Shown: positions 27,284 through 37,350, numbered from the stretch's first letter. The stretch: DNA of 64,000 bases from Caldilineaceae bacterium (GCA_022823185.1 JAJDXQ010000016.1:1-64000); one strand, 5' to 3'. The notes: generated by a model from the letters alone, not told the origin. Numbers and translations: made by a program.

Positions 27284-28813
27284 ATGCTATCAGTTCTCAC
27301 ATTCTTGCCTTTGGTCGGCGCAGTGGTTGTTCTATTGGCGCCGAGCGACAGCCTCAAGCGATGGTTGGCTTTCGGCGCGACCATTGCCACTTTTGTCGTG
27401 AGCCTGTTGCTTCTGCCCGGATGGCAAGAGATCCCGGACATGCAGTTCGTAGAGCGTTACGAGTGGATGCCGGGGTCGAACATCCACTATCATCTGGGCG
27501 TGGACGGAATCAGCCTGTGGCTTGTCCTGCTGACGACGCTGTTGATGCCGATTGCAGTGGCGTTCAGCAACCAGCATGTCAAGCAGAATATCGGCGGCTA
27601 CCTGGCGCTGATGCTGATGATGGAGACGGCCGTGCTGGGCGTCTTTCTGGCGCTGGATCTTGTGCTCTTCTATGTGTTCTGGGAGTTCAGCCTGATTCCC
27701 ATGGCATTCCTGATCGGCAAATGGGGGAGCGAAAACCGGATCTACGCGGCGATCAAGTTTTTCCTGTATACGTTGGCAGGTTCCGCGCTGATGCTGGTGG
27801 CGATTCTGGCGCTCTATTTCCATGGGGGCACCTTTGACCTGCTTGCGTTGCAGGAGGCGGGTCTGCCGCCGGGATTGCAGCAGCTGGCCTTTCTGGCGTT
27901 TGCGCTGGCATTCGCGATCAAGGTTCCCCTGTTTCCCTTCCACACCTGGCTTCCCGATGCGCACGTGGAAGCTCCGACAGCAGGCTCTGTCATCCTGGCC
28001 GGTGTACTCCTGAAGCTGGGAACGTACGGCTTTCTGCGCTTCGCCCTGCCCCTGTTTCCGGTTGCCGTTTCCAACTACGCATCGCTCATCTCCGTGCTCG
28101 CGATTGTGGGTATCCTGTACGGCGCGCTGGTGGCGCTGGCGCAGCGGGATCTGAAGTCGCTGGTCGCGTACTCTTCGGTGGCCCACATGGGATTCATCGT
28201 GTTGGGCATCTTTGCTCTGAATGAGCAGGGCATCAGCGGCGCTGTACTGCAGATGGTCAATCATGGTCTGAGCACGGGCGCGCTCTTTCTGATGGTGGGG
28301 ATGTTGTATGAGCGCCGGCATACCAGGTTGATGGAAGACTACGGCGGCCTGTGGGCCAGCGTGCCTGTTTTCTGTTTCTTCTTCCTGGTGGTGGCGATGA
28401 GCAGCGCCGGCCTGCCCGGGCTGAACGGTTTTGTCGGCGAGTTTACGATATTGCTTGGGACCTACAAGAGCTCTCCGGTGTTCGCCGTCCTGGGTACCGC
28501 GGGGGTGATCCTGGCCGCCTGGTATCTGCTGCATGCGTTCAGGCAGGTGGCGCAGGGCAAGTTGACGAATCCCGCCAATTTTAGGGACAAGCTGCCGGAC
28601 CTGAACTGGGGGGAGATTGGTCAGCTGCTGCCGCTCGTGCTGCTCTTCTTTGCGATAGGTCTGGCGCCGAACTTCCTCCTGGACAAGATCAATCCTTCGG
28701 TGGCGGCGCTGGAGGTCGTTCAGACGCCAGTGGTTGCTGAAGAGCGCCTCGTCGATTTCAGCAACCAGCCTCCGTTTACCTCTGACAACAATCCAATGAC
28801 AACCGTCGACTGA
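27284..28813 (+). CDS. nuoM: NADH-quinone oxidoreductase subunit M (complete operon)
   Basis: A 509-residue proton-pumping subunit. Conserved pieces are FYVFWEFSLIPMAFLIGKWG (helix-5 Glu), IKFFLYTLAGSALML (Lys), FHTWLPDAHVEAPTAGSVIL and YSSVAHMGFIVLGI. The C-terminal tail after the last helix is about 45 residues and polar. ATG at 27284, then nuoN 5 bp after its stop. Confidence 0.97.
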   Translation: MLSVLTFLPLVGAVVVLLAPSDSLKRWLAFGATIATFVVSLLLLPGWQEIPDMQFVERYEWMPGSNIHYHLGVDGISLWLVLLTTLLMPIAVAFSNQHVKQNIGGYLALMLMMETAVLGVFLALDLVLFYVFWEFSLIPMAFLIGKWGSENRIYAAIKFFLYTLAGSALMLVAILALYFHGGTFDLLALQEAGLPPGLQQLAFLAFALAFAIKVPLFPFHTWLPDAHVEAPTAGSVILAGVLLKLGTYGFLRFALPLFPVAVSNYASLISVLAIVGILYGALVALAQRDLKSLVAYSSVAHMGFIVLGIFALNEQGISGAVLQMVNHGLSTGALFLMVGMLYERRHTRLMEDYGGLWASVPVFCFFFLVVAMSSAGLPGLNGFVGEFTILLGTYKSSPVFAVLGTAGVILAAWYLLHAFRQVAQGKLTNPANFRDKLPDLNWGEIGQLLPLVLLFFAIGLAPNFLLDKINPSVAALEVVQTPVVAEERLVDFSNQPPFTSDNNPMTTVD

Positions 28814-28818
28814 CCGCC

Positions 28819-30285
28819 ATGGACACCGCTCTACTTACCGAAAACGCTGTTGCGCTGCTGCCGGAGATTGTCCTGGCGGCAGGCGTGATGGTCCTGATGA
28901 TCGTTGACATCCTGCGCCGCGAACAGAATGGCGCGTCGTCGCTGGCCGGGCTGTCGATAGCCATCCTGTTGCTGGGCATCGGCGCATCGCTGTTCATCTG
29001 GGGCAGACCTCCGACCGAATATATGGAGGGAGCCGTCTCTGACGGTTTTGCGCTGAGCGTGCGGCTGGTCGTGCTGATTGCCGGCGTACTGGGCGTTCTG
29101 TTGAGCCGCAACTATCTGCCCGCGATTGAGCGGCAAGGGGGGGCCTTTTACTCCTTGCAGCTGTTGGCGGTGATCGGGATGATGTTGATGGGGACGGCGA
29201 CGAACCTGATCGTCCTGTTCATCGCCCTGGAGATTTTCTCGCTGGCGCTCTATATCCTCAGCGGCTTCTACCGGGAAAGCCCCCGCAGCATCGAAGCGGC
29301 CATGAAGTATTTCCTGCTGGGCGCGTTTGCCAGCACCTTCTTTGTATACGGGTCGGCGCTGCTTTACGGCGCCGGGGGAAGCGCTCACTACGCGCGCATC
29401 CATGAATCGCTCTCAGCCGGTACTGGCAATCCGTCGCTCGTGCTGCCCGGCATTGCGCTTCTGCTGGTGGGCTTCGGCTTTAAGGTGAGCCTGGTCCCGT
29501 TCCACATGTGGACACCGGATGTATACCAGGGCGCGCCAACGCCGGTGACGGCATTCATGAGCGTGGGCACGAAGGCGGCGGCGTTCGCCGGCTTCTTCCG
29601 GTTGATGATGACTGCGCTGCCTTCCTATCAGAGTCAGTGGGCCCTGCCTTTGGCCATTCTGGCCGTCCTGACAATGACGGTCGGCAATTTGACAGCCTTG
29701 CGCCAGAGCAGCGTGAAACGGATGCTGGCCTATTCAAGTGTCGCCCACGCCGGCTATATCCTGATTGCTCTGGTCGCGGGGACAGCTTCAGCATCGTCGG
29801 CCGCTCTCTTCTATCTCTTTACGTATGCCTTCATGAATGTGGGCGCGTTTGCGGTGATCGTCGCATTCGAAAAGCGGGGCGGGAATGAGAATGACGTGGA
29901 GCAGAGCGAACTGGCCGGCATCGCCGACAGTTCACCGGCGCTTGCCGCGGCGATGGCGGTTTTCATGCTCAGCCTGAGCGGGATTCCGCCGCTGGCCGGG
30001 TTTTTCGGTAAGTTTATGGTTTTCAAGGCGGCCGTGGAGGCTGGCTGGGCCTGGCTGGTGGTGATCGGCGTTTTGAACAGCGCGGTGAGCGCGTACTATT
30101 ATCTGCGAGTTGTGGTGGCGATGTACTTCCAACAGGCCGAAGAAGGCGGAAAGGTCCAAGAACCGGGCGCGCTTCCCGCTTCGCGATCTCCGCAGTTTGT
30201 CGTCACGGTGGCTGCGGTCGCGGTGGTGGCCATCGGCTTGCAACCTGGACTTTGGGTGGATCTGATGAGAGGGCTTGGTCAGTGA
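28819..30285 (+). CDS. nuoN: NADH-quinone oxidoreductase subunit N (complete operon)
   Basis: A 488-residue proton-pumping subunit and the last gene of the complete nuo operon. It has FIALEIFSLALYILSGFYRE (Glu), AAMKYFLLGAFAS (Lys), FHMWTPDVYQGAPTPVTAFM and RMLAYSSVAHAGYILIAL. ATG at 28819, 5 bp after nuoM. The gene converges on rodA with 74 bp between; I see no strong hairpin with a T-run there. Confidence 0.97.
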   Translation: MDTALLTENAVALLPEIVLAAGVMVLMIVDILRREQNGASSLAGLSIAILLLGIGASLFIWGRPPTEYMEGAVSDGFALSVRLVVLIAGVLGVLLSRNYLPAIERQGGAFYSLQLLAVIGMMLMGTATNLIVLFIALEIFSLALYILSGFYRESPRSIEAAMKYFLLGAFASTFFVYGSALLYGAGGSAHYARIHESLSAGTGNPSLVLPGIALLLVGFGFKVSLVPFHMWTPDVYQGAPTPVTAFMSVGTKAAAFAGFFRLMMTALPSYQSQWALPLAILAVLTMTVGNLTALRQSSVKRMLAYSSVAHAGYILIALVAGTASASSAALFYLFTYAFMNVGAFAVIVAFEKRGGNENDVEQSELAGIADSSPALAAAMAVFMLSLSGIPPLAGFFGKFMVFKAAVEAGWAWLVVIGVLNSAVSAYYYLRVVVAMYFQQAEEGGKVQEPGALPASRSPQFVVTVAAVAVVAIGLQPGLWVDLMRGLGQ

Positions 30286-30359
30286 CGGAGGGCCTGCCAG
30301 GGTCCGCCAGCGGCAGATAACGAGCCCCTCTGCTCTGTAACCCCGCATTCAAATCACGT

Positions 30360-31442
30360 TTAAGAGAAATCCATCTTGCGATGGCGCATGACGACGCTTT
30401 GCGCCAGCCCCACTGCCGCCATCATCGAGACGAGACTGCTGCCGCCATAGCTCAGAAACGGCAAGGTCATACCGGTGACGGGCAGAATCGCCAGGTTCAT
30501 TCCTACATTGACGAAAGTCTGAAAGAAGATAAGTGAGGCAACGCCCAGCGTAATGAGGCGGCCAAACTGGTCCTGGGCCAGGTCGGCGATGCGGACCAGC
30601 CGCCAGATTACGAAGAACAGCAACAACAGAACCAGGATCGTTCCCATGAAGCCCAGTTCTTCGGCGATGACGCTGAAGATGAAGTCTGTATGCCGGACCC
30701 GCAGGAAGTGCAGCTGATTCTGTGTTCCCTCGCCCCATCCCAACCCTATCCAACCTCCATTGCCGATGCTGATCAAGGCCTGTTGGACGTTAAACGAAGC
30801 GTCGGGGTTTGAGCCTGGATCGAGGAAGATTTCGATTCGTTCAATCATGTAGTCCTGAAGCGTGCCCTGCAGAACCGGCCAAAGCGCGGCCGCGCCGGCG
30901 ACGCCAAGCACAACGTGGGTCAATCGAACGCCGTTGATGAGAATCAGTGTCCCGCTGATGAAGGCGAGTGTAACCGTCATACCCAGGTCCGGTTGGACGT
31001 AGACGAGACCCAGCGGAATCAGCAGGAGGAGAATGACGCCCAACAGAAAGGGGATCCTGCGGATACGGTCTTGAAAGCGGCTGAGATACCAGGCAAGAAA
31101 GACGATGAGCAGAAACTTGCCGGCCTCGGTGGGTTGGACATCGGTTACACCCAGATCCAGCCAGCGCTGCGCCCCGCTCTTGACCTCACCGACAAAGTAG
31201 ACTGCCACCAGCGAAGCCAACAGAAGGAAGTAACTGGGCTGGGCCAGCAGCTCCAGGTGCCTGTAGTCGAAGAGCGCGGCGGTTACGAGCGCGATCGCGC
31301 CCAGTACTGTGAACAGGAGTTGCCTCTGCCAGTAGTCTGCCAGCGCGACGGTCGTACTGGTGGCGCTGTAGGTCATGGCAATGCCGATGAAGCAGAGGAG
31401 CATCACGGCAAAGAAGAGGGGTTTGTCAAAGTGCCTGATCAT
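30360..31442 (-). CDS. rodA: Peptidoglycan glycosyltransferase RodA (SEDS family)
   Basis: A 360-residue, ten-helix SEDS polymerase for side-wall peptidoglycan that works with PBP2 (encoded in the same cluster) and the MreBCD scaffold. Characteristic parts are SGAQRWLDLG, QPTEAGKFLLIVFLAWYLS, LVYVQPDLGMTVTLAFISG (essential Asp of the cavity), GGWIGLGWGEGTQNQLHFL, HTDFIFSVIAEELGFMG and the C-terminal GMTLPFLSYGGSSLVSMM. The last gene of the mreBCD-mrdA-minCD-rodA set, 22 bp after minD. FtsW is an alternative family member, but the context supports RodA. Confidence 0.95.
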   Translation of the reverse strand: MIRHFDKPLFFAVMLLCFIGIAMTYSATSTTVALADYWQRQLLFTVLGAIALVTAALFDYRHLELLAQPSYFLLLASLVAVYFVGEVKSGAQRWLDLGVTDVQPTEAGKFLLIVFLAWYLSRFQDRIRRIPFLLGVILLLLIPLGLVYVQPDLGMTVTLAFISGTLILINGVRLTHVVLGVAGAAALWPVLQGTLQDYMIERIEIFLDPGSNPDASFNVQQALISIGNGGWIGLGWGEGTQNQLHFLRVRHTDFIFSVIAEELGFMGTILVLLLLFFVIWRLVRIADLAQDQFGRLITLGVASLIFFQTFVNVGMNLAILPVTGMTLPFLSYGGSSLVSMMAAVGLAQSVVMRHRKMDFS

Positions 31443-31464
31443 CGTTCAGATCGATTGCCGTCGC

Positions 31465-32319
31465 CTAGAGACCAATCATGCGGCGGAGCCGCTCCGGCCA
31501 GCTGACCTCCTGGAAATGGATCAAGGGGACATTGTACCCTAACAGCCTTTGCGCGATGTTGTGATAGGCGCGGCTGACATACTTTTTTCGGTCGAGGGCG
31601 ACGGGCCAACCTTTATTGGCCGACACGGTGATCTGGTCGTCATCAGGCACGATGCCAAGAAGGTCGATACCGAGGATGCTCAAGATGTCGTGTCGCGTGA
31701 TCATTTCCTTGCGGCGGACCAGGCGGGGATTGTACCGATTGATAATCAGTCGCGCGTCGGTATTCAGGTCCCGCTCCAGCAGGTAGATAACCTTGTCCGC
31801 GTCGCGCAGCGCGCTGACTTCCGGCGTGGTAACAATGATCACTTCCGAAGCCGCGGCGATCGCGTTCTGGAAGCCCAACTCGATTCCGGCTGGCGAGTCC
31901 ACAAGGACGAAGTCCGCGATGGCGCGCAGCTCCTCGCAGAGCGTCATCATCTGGTCGGGCGCGACTGCGGTCTTGTCGCGCGTCTGTGAACTGGGCAGAA
32001 GGTACAGCTCTTTGGCGCGTTTGTCGCGCACGAGGGCTTCGTGGAGCGAACAGCGGCCTTCGATGACGTCAACCAGGTTATGGACGACCTGGCTTTCCAA
32101 GCCCATGATGATATCAAGGTTTCGCAGGCCGATGTCGGCATCCAAAACGATGACGCGTTGACCCGCCATTGCCAGGGCCGTGCCCAAGTTCGCGGTTGTC
32201 GTTGTCTTGCCCACGCCTCCTTTGCCAGACGTCAATGTCAATACGAGGCCGCCGTCCGCCCCGGCTTCCCGGCCATCGGCGGAGGATGCGCCGCCAGTCA
32301 TAGGTTCACCTGTTTGCAT
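31465..32319 (-). CDS. minD: Septum site-determining ATPase MinD
   Basis: A 284-residue ParA/MinD-type ATPase that recruits MinC to the membrane to block misplaced division septa. The deviant Walker A SGKGGVGKTT is at residues 31-40 (Lys33 and Lys38). VIVLDADIGLRNLDIIMGLE and FVLVDSPAGIELGFQNAI follow. The C-terminal SWPERLRRMIGL looks like the amphipathic membrane-targeting helix. The start overlaps the minC end by 14 bp; an in-frame ATG at 32301, preceded by AGGTGA, is an equally possible start. No minE is adjacent; the next gene is rodA. Confidence 0.95.
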   Translation of the reverse strand: MQTGEPMTGGASSADGREAGADGGLVLTLTSGKGGVGKTTTTANLGTALAMAGQRVIVLDADIGLRNLDIIMGLESQVVHNLVDVIEGRCSLHEALVRDKRAKELYLLPSSQTRDKTAVAPDQMMTLCEELRAIADFVLVDSPAGIELGFQNAIAAASEVIIVTTPEVSALRDADKVIYLLERDLNTDARLIINRYNPRLVRRKEMITRHDILSILGIDLLGIVPDDDQITVSANKGWPVALDRKKYVSRAYHNIAQRLLGYNVPLIHFQEVSWPERLRRMIGL

Positions 32320-33259
32320 CCCACGGATCCACGTATATGCGATTGTCGATGACTCTGGCCACTTCGGGCCGGCCGCCGCTCTCTCGTTTCCAGAACCAGT
32401 ATCCGGGATTGCTGGACGCGCCTTTTGGCGACATGGCGATGTGCTGGGCGATCCGCATCTGAACCGGTTCGAAATCCAGCGCGGCGACGATGGCGCTTGC
32501 GTCGCCCATTGCGCCTGCGTGCACGGTGCCGCGCAGACGGCCCCAGATCAGAATATCGCCGGCGCTGATCACCTGCGCGCCGGGGTTGACGTCGCCCAGG
32601 ATGACGACGGCGCCAGCGTGGCGAATGGAGTGGCCCGAGCGCAGGGTGCCGCGATGTATGTAGGGCGGCGGCGACACGTCTTCGCCGGGTTCGTCTGCCC
32701 AAGGCGTGACGGCCGCTGACTGGCTTTCCAGTCCCTTTCGGGCGGGGTCCTCTGATTGCGGGCTGGACTTTGTTGGCGCAATGCCGCTGGCGTGTGTCAT
32801 GCCGCCTTCGCCAAGGGGCAGGTCCAGGTACAGCTTGCGCGCCGGCTGTCCATGCTGCCGTTCCCCGTTTCTCCGTGCGGCCCTATCCACTCTGACCGCG
32901 GGCTGCGGCGCGTCTCCCTCCCACACGACGTCGAGTCCCAGTTGATGCGCGACCAGGAAGGCGTCGCGATTGCCTGTATGCAAGGAAACGAGGACAATAT
33001 TTTGTTCTTCCAACACCTCGTTGACGGCTTGAAGGTCGTCCGCGTTGACCGCTCTGTCGCCAATGGCGAGGGCCAGGCGCTCGTCTCTGAAAAACCCGTC
33101 AGCCTGCGAGATATGGCGGGCGAGATAGTCCACGACCTCCGGCCAGTCGCCTCGATCGTCGGCGACTTCGACGACGGTATAGCCCCCGCGGCCCTTGATG
33201 CGGACATCCGGCCTGGCGGTCGGCCTACCCCGCGAAAGGGAAAACCTGTTTGTACTCAT
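32306..33259 (-). CDS. minC: Septum site-determining protein MinC
   Basis: A 317-residue FtsZ-polymerisation inhibitor. The N-terminal domain (about residues 20-125) is followed by a long low-complexity linker (about 125-210, rich in Ser, Pro, Arg). The C-terminal beta-helix domain starts at YIHRGTLRSGHSIRHAGAVV and includes LGDVNPGAQVISAGDILIWG, RLRGTVHAGAMGD and a VAALDFEPVQMRIA tail, as in MinC_C (PF03775). The linker is longer than in typical MinC. ATG at 33259 with AGGAAA upstream. Lies directly after the PBP2 gene. Confidence 0.93.
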   Translation of the reverse strand: MSTNRFSLSRGRPTARPDVRIKGRGGYTVVEVADDRGDWPEVVDYLARHISQADGFFRDERLALAIGDRAVNADDLQAVNEVLEEQNIVLVSLHTGNRDAFLVAHQLGLDVVWEGDAPQPAVRVDRAARRNGERQHGQPARKLYLDLPLGEGGMTHASGIAPTKSSPQSEDPARKGLESQSAAVTPWADEPGEDVSPPPYIHRGTLRSGHSIRHAGAVVILGDVNPGAQVISAGDILIWGRLRGTVHAGAMGDASAIVAALDFEPVQMRIAQHIAMSPKGASSNPGYWFWKRESGGRPEVARVIDNRIYVDPWDANR

Positions 33260-33382
33260 TGTTTCCTGGTAGACATTGCGTTCAAACCGGTCGGGGACAA
33301 CAGTAGAATCGAATTGACGGAATCCCGAAGGTCGTTCGGGAAGCGATGGATTTCCCGAGTCACGCCGCGGCCGACGGCGATG

Positions 33383-35533
33383 CTATGGGCGCAGATCATG
33401 GAACCATGCCTGCAGAATTTCCTGCGCGACCGGGATGGCAACAGCCGAGCCTTCACCGCCCGAATAAACAAAGACTGTTACGACGATTTCAGGATTGTCA
33501 TAGGGAGCGTAGGCCGTATACCATGCGTGGAAAGGCAGATTGCCTTCGTCGTCCCGATCACTGCAGTCCTGGATTTCCGGGTCGTAGGCGCAGAACTCTG
33601 CCGTACCCGTTTTGCCGGCGACTGTAACGCCCTCCACGCGACTGTTGGGGGCCGTCCCGGCGATTCCATTTACGGCGTGCCACATGCCCTTTTGCACGAA
33701 GGCAAGCAGGCCTGGATCCACGGGCATCCGCTCCTGAAGGACGGGTTCGTATTCCCAATGGACGCGATTGTTCGTGTCCACTTTCCCCTGGACAAATTGG
33801 GGTTTGACGACATAGCCGCCATTGGCAACTGCGGCTGTGCTGACCATCACCTGCATGGGCGTCCCCAACACATCGCCCTGGCCGATCGACATGTTATAGC
33901 TGTCACCGGTTGTCCAGGACTCGGCCTTGGTCAGCCTTTTCCACTGTTCGTCCGGGACAAACGCCCGCACCTCGCCGGGCAGATCGACGCCGGTGAGCTC
34001 CCCGAAACCGAACAGACGCATCCACTTTGCCATACGTTCACTGCCGAGCCCTACCATGAAGTCGGGGTAGCCTCCCCCCAGGTAGTAGAAGAAGATGTCA
34101 TTTGAAAGGCCGAGTCCCTCGACGATCGTCATGACGCCATGCAGTATGTTCAGCTTGTGGTTCCAGCTGACGAACTCCTGGGCCTGGGTGGGGTCATCCG
34201 GGAAGAAGAAATTAGGCAGGTAAATTGGCCCTCTGTCCACGAGCGTGGTATAGGGGGTGATCACATTCTCGGCGAGGGCAGCCGTGGCGGAGACCAGTTT
34301 GAACGTTGAGCCGGGCGGGTAGAGCCCGCCGATGGCATAGTTGTAGAGTGGGCGCCGGGTATCGTCTTCCACTTCCAGCGCCTGATATTCCTCTCCCAGC
34401 CCCTCGGAGAAGATATTGTTGTCGTAACTGGGCAGGCTGACCATGCCCAGCATCGCGCCGTCACGCGGGTCCATGGCCACGGCGACGCCATGGGGCGCGC
34501 CTGTCTCTTCCAGCTGGCGGGCGAGGGCATCGTGCATGACCCGTTGCAGACGAATGTCAAGGCTCAGGTACAGGTTGAGACCTGGCTCAGGTTCGCGGAC
34601 CACGTTGACAGTGCGACTTTCGCGGCCAAGAATATCCACTTCGACAAGCCTTCTGCCAGGCATGCCCCGCAGCGAATCCTGGTAGGTATACTCCAGTCCG
34701 TTCAGGCCGACAGGTTCGTTCGGGTCCTCATAGCCGCGTGCCCTGTAGTTTTCCGCCGCGAGCTTGGGGATCGGCCCGAGGAAACCGAGCACGTGGCCGG
34801 CCAGGTCCCGGTAGGGGTATTCGCGGACCGGTTTCTGAAGGACATGGACGCCGCGCAGCTGGTAAGTCTCCTCCGCGACCTGAAACGCCCGTTCGCGGTC
34901 CACCAGTTCCAGGACTGAGATCGGTTTGTAGGAGCTGCCCTGCGCGCCTAGGGCCGTCGCGCGCTCCAGAAGCGCAAGCAGGCCGCGGATGGGGAGCGGT
35001 TTGGAAAGGTCAGGAATCAGTGTTGGAACGACTTCGAGGATTTCATTTCCCTCTTCGTCGTGACGCAGCACTTCGAGGTCGATGAGGCGGAAGGAGACCT
35101 CGATTCCTGTTGACTCGACGGTATTGCTGAAGTCTTCGCGGCCCAGGTGCAAAAACATGACTTCGGCGATGCGGATCGCCATTTCCGGGTCTGAATTCGC
35201 TTCCAGGACGGCTAACAGCTTTTCGAGGGCGATACGTTGCTCATCGATTTCGGTACTGAGATCATCCGGGGGCAGGTCTGCCGGTATGATGGCGATGACA
35301 AAGCTGGGACGGTTGCGGGCCAGAATTTCTCCATTGCGGTCGTAGATGACGCCGCGCGGCGCGTAGGTATCGATCTCCCTCAGGCGGTTGACGGCTGCCT
35401 GCTCCTGATAGGACGCGCCGCGAGTGATTTGCAGAGAATAAAGGCGCACACAGAAGACGACGAAAGTCGCCGCCAGCGTGAGCCGGACAATTATAGAGGT
35501 TGCCGTCGCAGTACGGGTTGCCCGTTCGTCCAT
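33383..35533 (-). CDS. mrdA: Penicillin-binding protein 2 (elongation transpeptidase)
   Basis: A 716-residue class B PBP that cross-links side-wall peptidoglycan with RodA. It has an N-terminal membrane helix (about 13-33), a dimerisation or pedestal domain beginning near VNRLREIDTYAPRGVIYDRN, and a transpeptidase domain. The three active-site motifs are Ser409-Thr-Phe-Lys412 (PPGSTFKL), Ser545-Tyr-Asn547 (GDSYNMSIGQG) and Lys641-Thr-Gly-Thr (AGKTGTAEFC). ATG at 35533. It lies between mreD and minC on the minus strand, the classical neighbourhood for PBP2. Confidence 0.95.
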   Translation of the reverse strand: MDERATRTATATSIIVRLTLAATFVVFCVRLYSLQITRGASYQEQAAVNRLREIDTYAPRGVIYDRNGEILARNRPSFVIAIIPADLPPDDLSTEIDEQRIALEKLLAVLEANSDPEMAIRIAEVMFLHLGREDFSNTVESTGIEVSFRLIDLEVLRHDEEGNEILEVVPTLIPDLSKPLPIRGLLALLERATALGAQGSSYKPISVLELVDRERAFQVAEETYQLRGVHVLQKPVREYPYRDLAGHVLGFLGPIPKLAAENYRARGYEDPNEPVGLNGLEYTYQDSLRGMPGRRLVEVDILGRESRTVNVVREPEPGLNLYLSLDIRLQRVMHDALARQLEETGAPHGVAVAMDPRDGAMLGMVSLPSYDNNIFSEGLGEEYQALEVEDDTRRPLYNYAIGGLYPPGSTFKLVSATAALAENVITPYTTLVDRGPIYLPNFFFPDDPTQAQEFVSWNHKLNILHGVMTIVEGLGLSNDIFFYYLGGGYPDFMVGLGSERMAKWMRLFGFGELTGVDLPGEVRAFVPDEQWKRLTKAESWTTGDSYNMSIGQGDVLGTPMQVMVSTAAVANGGYVVKPQFVQGKVDTNNRVHWEYEPVLQERMPVDPGLLAFVQKGMWHAVNGIAGTAPNSRVEGVTVAGKTGTAEFCAYDPEIQDCSDRDDEGNLPFHAWYTAYAPYDNPEIVVTVFVYSGGEGSAVAIPVAQEILQAWFHDLRP

Positions 35534-35754
35534 TGATTGCTACTTCGTTCAGTACTCTGACTAAGTTGGCCCGGACAGCGCCAGGGCCTGAATCGGTTGC
35601 TGATCGGGCCGCAGAGGCTTCAGGTCCAAGATAAAGAGGAGAAGAAACGCTCTACTTTCTACTCGTCCTTTGAACAGGACCTGCGGCGCATTTGGAGCGC
35701 CAACGCCCATTTAAGCGGCCGCGCCCGGAAGCCTGCCAGGAATCGTTCCGACCC

Positions 35755-36399
35755 TTAAGGAAAACCGGCTTGTTCGGGCAAACGATTTAACATCGGTGTC
35801 GCGAGAAACATCAAGGCGCCATTGTACACAGTCGCTGGGATAATCAGATTGGCTACCAGCGGGCCAGGGGGGAACCTGTATCCCACAGCGGTAAGGATTG
35901 CCAAGTAGATCAACGAAAAGAAAAGAGTGCCCGAAAGCGCGGCGAGCAGCGGCACGAATGAATTGCGGCGGAATATTGCATTGTGCCCGATTCCGGTCAG
36001 GAGGGCCGTTGCCATCAGCGCCAGGCTGGACGCGCCCATCGCGCCGCCGCTGAGGACATCCATCCACAGGCCACCGACAAATCCCCACATGATGGCGCCG
36101 CGCCTGCCGGCGATCAATGATCTGGCGACGACGAGCAGCAGGATCACATCCGGGTATACGCCGCGCACCGCAAGATTTGGGACAACGACGACTTGAAAAA
36201 TGGCGGCCGCGCCGAGGATGGGAACGATCAGCCAAGAGGCGCCCGGGCCGGCGGGGGAAAACGAAGGGGCAAACACGGCCCTTGCGCCGGTCTGTCGAGC
36301 GCTGCCCTCGGCGCCTCCGGCGGATTTGAAAAGGGAGCCCCTACCCCACCTGACGCCGGACATTCCTCCTCGGCCCAGGCCGTGTCCTTCATTCGCCAC
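35755..36399 (-). CDS. mreD: Rod shape-determining protein MreD
   Basis: A small polytopic membrane protein of the elongasome, about 214 residues from a GTG at 36399. Membrane segments begin at LIVPILGAAAIFQVVVVPNL, and the conserved PDVILLLVVARSLIAGRRGA and GFVGGLWMDVLSGGAMG stretches fit MreD (PF04093). The start is uncertain: an ATG at 36363 has AGGAGG only 1 nt away, and the frame is open to 36495. The first 50 or so residues are Gly/Ser rich and poorly conserved. It overlaps the mreC 3' end by about 11 bp if the GTG is used. A 221 bp gap to mrdA holds no feature I recognise. Confidence 0.88.
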   Translation of the reverse strand: MANEGHGLGRGGMSGVRWGRGSLFKSAGGAEGSARQTGARAVFAPSFSPAGPGASWLIVPILGAAAIFQVVVVPNLAVRGVYPDVILLLVVARSLIAGRRGAIMWGFVGGLWMDVLSGGAMGASSLALMATALLTGIGHNAIFRRNSFVPLLAALSGTLFFSLIYLAILTAVGYRFPPGPLVANLIIPATVYNGALMFLATPMLNRLPEQAGFP

Positions 36400-37291
36400 T
36401 CGTCTCCCCCTCAGGCGGCGGCAAGGAATCCAGCAACGGGACGAACTCAGAGGGGTCGAAATTGGTGACGACCATGACCAGCTCCAGGCGGCCAAAGTTC
36501 ACGGTCGGGCGTACCACCGCCTCCTGGAAAACGTTGACGTCCCGTTGCCAGACCTCAACCACCTGTCCGATATGAATTCCCTTGGGAAATTTTCCGCCCA
36601 TGCCGGAGGTGAGCACCACTTCGCCAACGCCGATTTCTGTGCCCTGGGGCAGGAAACCGATCACCGGATCGGCGCCGGGCCGGCCGCTGATGACCCCTGT
36701 CAACCGGCTGGACTGCAGGATTGCGTTGACCGTGCTGGACGGGTCGGTGAGCAACAGGACCTTGGCGGTCGTTTCCGTCACCTCGTTTATTCGGCCAACC
36801 AGGCCCTGCTCATTTACAACGGGCATCCCCACTCTGATGCCATGCCGAGAACCGAGGTCGATCATCGCGAAATTCAGAAAATTGGTTGCGTTCTGACCGA
36901 TTACACGGGCGATGATCTGCCCGCCCTGCAGTTCGAAACTGGGCCTTGTTTCGGCGAATGCCAGCAGTTCGCGCAAACGTTGATTCTCGCGCTCTACCTC
37001 TTGCAGGCGCAGGTTTTCAACGCTCAGACTCTGGGTGACGCGTTCCAGTTCAGTTAGCCGCCGCTGGAGGGATCGATAGTTCCGCAGATTGGTAAGGGAA
37101 TTGGAAAGGCGGTTGGTCAGGGTCGACAGCCCGGATTGACCCGGCGCGGTAACCAACGTGACCAAGCCTTCCACGGTCCCCAAACGGCCCGTCTGTTGTA
37201 ACGCCAACAGGAGGACAGCCGTCAGAGAGAGGATGATGATTTTGAGCCCGAAGTTGACACCGCCCCAGCCTCGTTGACCGCTGTTACGCAT
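36389..37291 (-). CDS. mreC: Rod shape-determining protein MreC
   Basis: A 300-residue bitopic scaffold protein of the elongasome. One membrane helix near residues 15-29 (KIIILSLTAVLLLAL) is followed by a coiled coil (about 65-115, RRLTELERVTQSLSVENLRL) and the beta-domain with ARVIGQNATNFLNFAMIDLG, GMPVVNEQGLVGRI and LTSGMGGKFPKGIHIGQV, as in PF04085. It sits 59 bp after mreB and before mreD. ATG at 37291. Confidence 0.95.
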   Translation of the reverse strand: MRNSGQRGWGGVNFGLKIIILSLTAVLLLALQQTGRLGTVEGLVTLVTAPGQSGLSTLTNRLSNSLTNLRNYRSLQRRLTELERVTQSLSVENLRLQEVERENQRLRELLAFAETRPSFELQGGQIIARVIGQNATNFLNFAMIDLGSRHGIRVGMPVVNEQGLVGRINEVTETTAKVLLLTDPSSTVNAILQSSRLTGVISGRPGADPVIGFLPQGTEIGVGEVVLTSGMGGKFPKGIHIGQVVEVWQRDVNVFQEAVVRPTVNFGRLELVMVVTNFDPSEFVPLLDSLPPPEGETSGE

Positions 37292-37350
37292 AGGCGTCTC
37301 GATGCTCGTCTAAAGGGGGCCGCACAGAAAGTGCCTACTCGAACCAGGAC

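Noticed and set aside
27332..28534. 400-codon open frame on the minus strand
   Set aside because: Antisense to nuoM, no domain, Gln/His/Arg rich.
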